This document shows, piece after piece, positions 5,340-5,520 of a stretch of DNA of 5,520 bases. The position numbers were made by a program, and so were the translations under genes. Below the pieces are notes generated by a model. The model was not told where the DNA came from, made no database searches, and saw only the letters and a list, made by a program, of their open reading frames with translations. Origin of the DNA: Candidatus Poribacteria bacterium (GTDB lineage: Bacteria; Poribacteria; WGA-4E; DTYX01). The stretch is taken from contig DTYX01001115.1 in the NCBI GenBank assembly GCA_012961655.1, positions 1 to 5,520 of the forward strand, given 5' to 3'. The first letter of the stretch is position 1. Each line of letters opens with the position of its first letter.

Positions 5340-5402
5340 TGACATGAAAACCAAACGGGCAAAAATGAGGTAAGTAAGTTAAACAAATTTGCATTCATGT
5401 CA
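5340..5402. repeat. Widely spaced 9-bp inverted repeat upstream of the TolC-family gene
   Basis: TGACATGAA (5340-5348) and TTCATGTCA (5394-5402) are perfect complements 45 nt apart; their centres are 54 bp apart, about five helical turns. They lie 21-83 bp before the TolC start. They could be paired regulator sites that loop DNA, or the base of a leader hairpin ending 8 nt before the ribosome site. Between them sits CAAATTTG (5384-5391), a palindrome. I found no convincing -35/-10 pair here. Confidence 0.4.
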
Positions 5403-5520
5403 TTTGCGAACCAGCTAATCAGAAATTCCCCATGAAATAATTTGGGTTGGTAAAGGACGGCTCTACGGAAAAAAACGTCGTAGATGCCATTGTCTGTCGC
5501 AGCTTTTGGCGGGACAGAGC
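5403..5520. other. Right-edge non-coding sequence with short inverted repeats
   Basis: No coding frame is supported. TCTACG (5462-5467) and CGTAGA (5479-5484) form a 6-bp stem over an 11-nt loop rich in A. TCTGTC (5493-5498) and GACAGA (5513-5518) form another. Two stems in a row near the edge may belong to an element continuing beyond the window, but each is short enough to arise by chance. Confidence 0.3.

Noticed and set aside
1..5520. CRISPR array, tRNA, rRNA or complete insertion sequence
   Set aside because: No regularly spaced direct repeats, cloverleaf-like tRNA sequence, rRNA-like stretch or transposase frame was seen on either strand.

Overview
The window looks like a stretch of a Gram-negative-type bacterial genome of moderate GC content. 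It combines a TolC-type outer-membrane protein, a futalosine-pathway menaquinone enzyme, a secreted LamG protein and a corrinoid-type member of the uroporphyrinogen decarboxylase (UroD) superfamily. This mix, together with a likely remnant of a neutral ceramidase-type gene, recalls uncultured sponge and marine lineages such as Candidatus Poribacteria. That assignment is an inference from gene content and recalled protein style, not from a search.

Layout, left to right. Positions 1-57 hold a strong inverted repeat that touches the mqnC stop codon. Positions 58-1122 (minus) encode MqnC, cyclic dehypoxanthinyl futalosine synthase. Positions 1148-1264 (minus) hold a 38-codon open frame with a good ribosome binding site; it reads like the broken N-terminus of a ceramidase-type protein. 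Positions 1287-2096 (minus) encode a secreted LamG/jelly-roll protein. Positions 2097-2495 form a divergent control region with two facing sigma70-like promoters around a 12-bp perfect inverted repeat, followed by a leader of about 290 nt. Positions 2496-3647 (plus) encode the UroD-superfamily protein. Positions 3650-3924 hold short, interrupted open frames that may be a gene remnant. Positions 3925-5319 (minus) encode a TolC-family outer-membrane efflux protein. Positions 5320-5520 are its upstream region, with widely spaced and short inverted repeats and no recognised gene.

The intact genes do not form one obvious pathway. MqnC acts in menaquinone synthesis and its usual partners (mqnA, B, D, E) are not here. 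TolC lacks an adjacent membrane-fusion or inner-membrane pump gene. The UroD-like protein lacks an intact corrinoid-protein partner. LamG, the broken fragment and mqnC are co-directional with gaps of 22 and 25 nt, so they may be transcribed together from the promoter upstream of LamG.

No complete new system is evident. The signals most worth following are the divergent operator-like region at 2117-2200, the eroded gene fragment at 1148-1264, and the interrupted coding-like segment behind the UroD-like gene.
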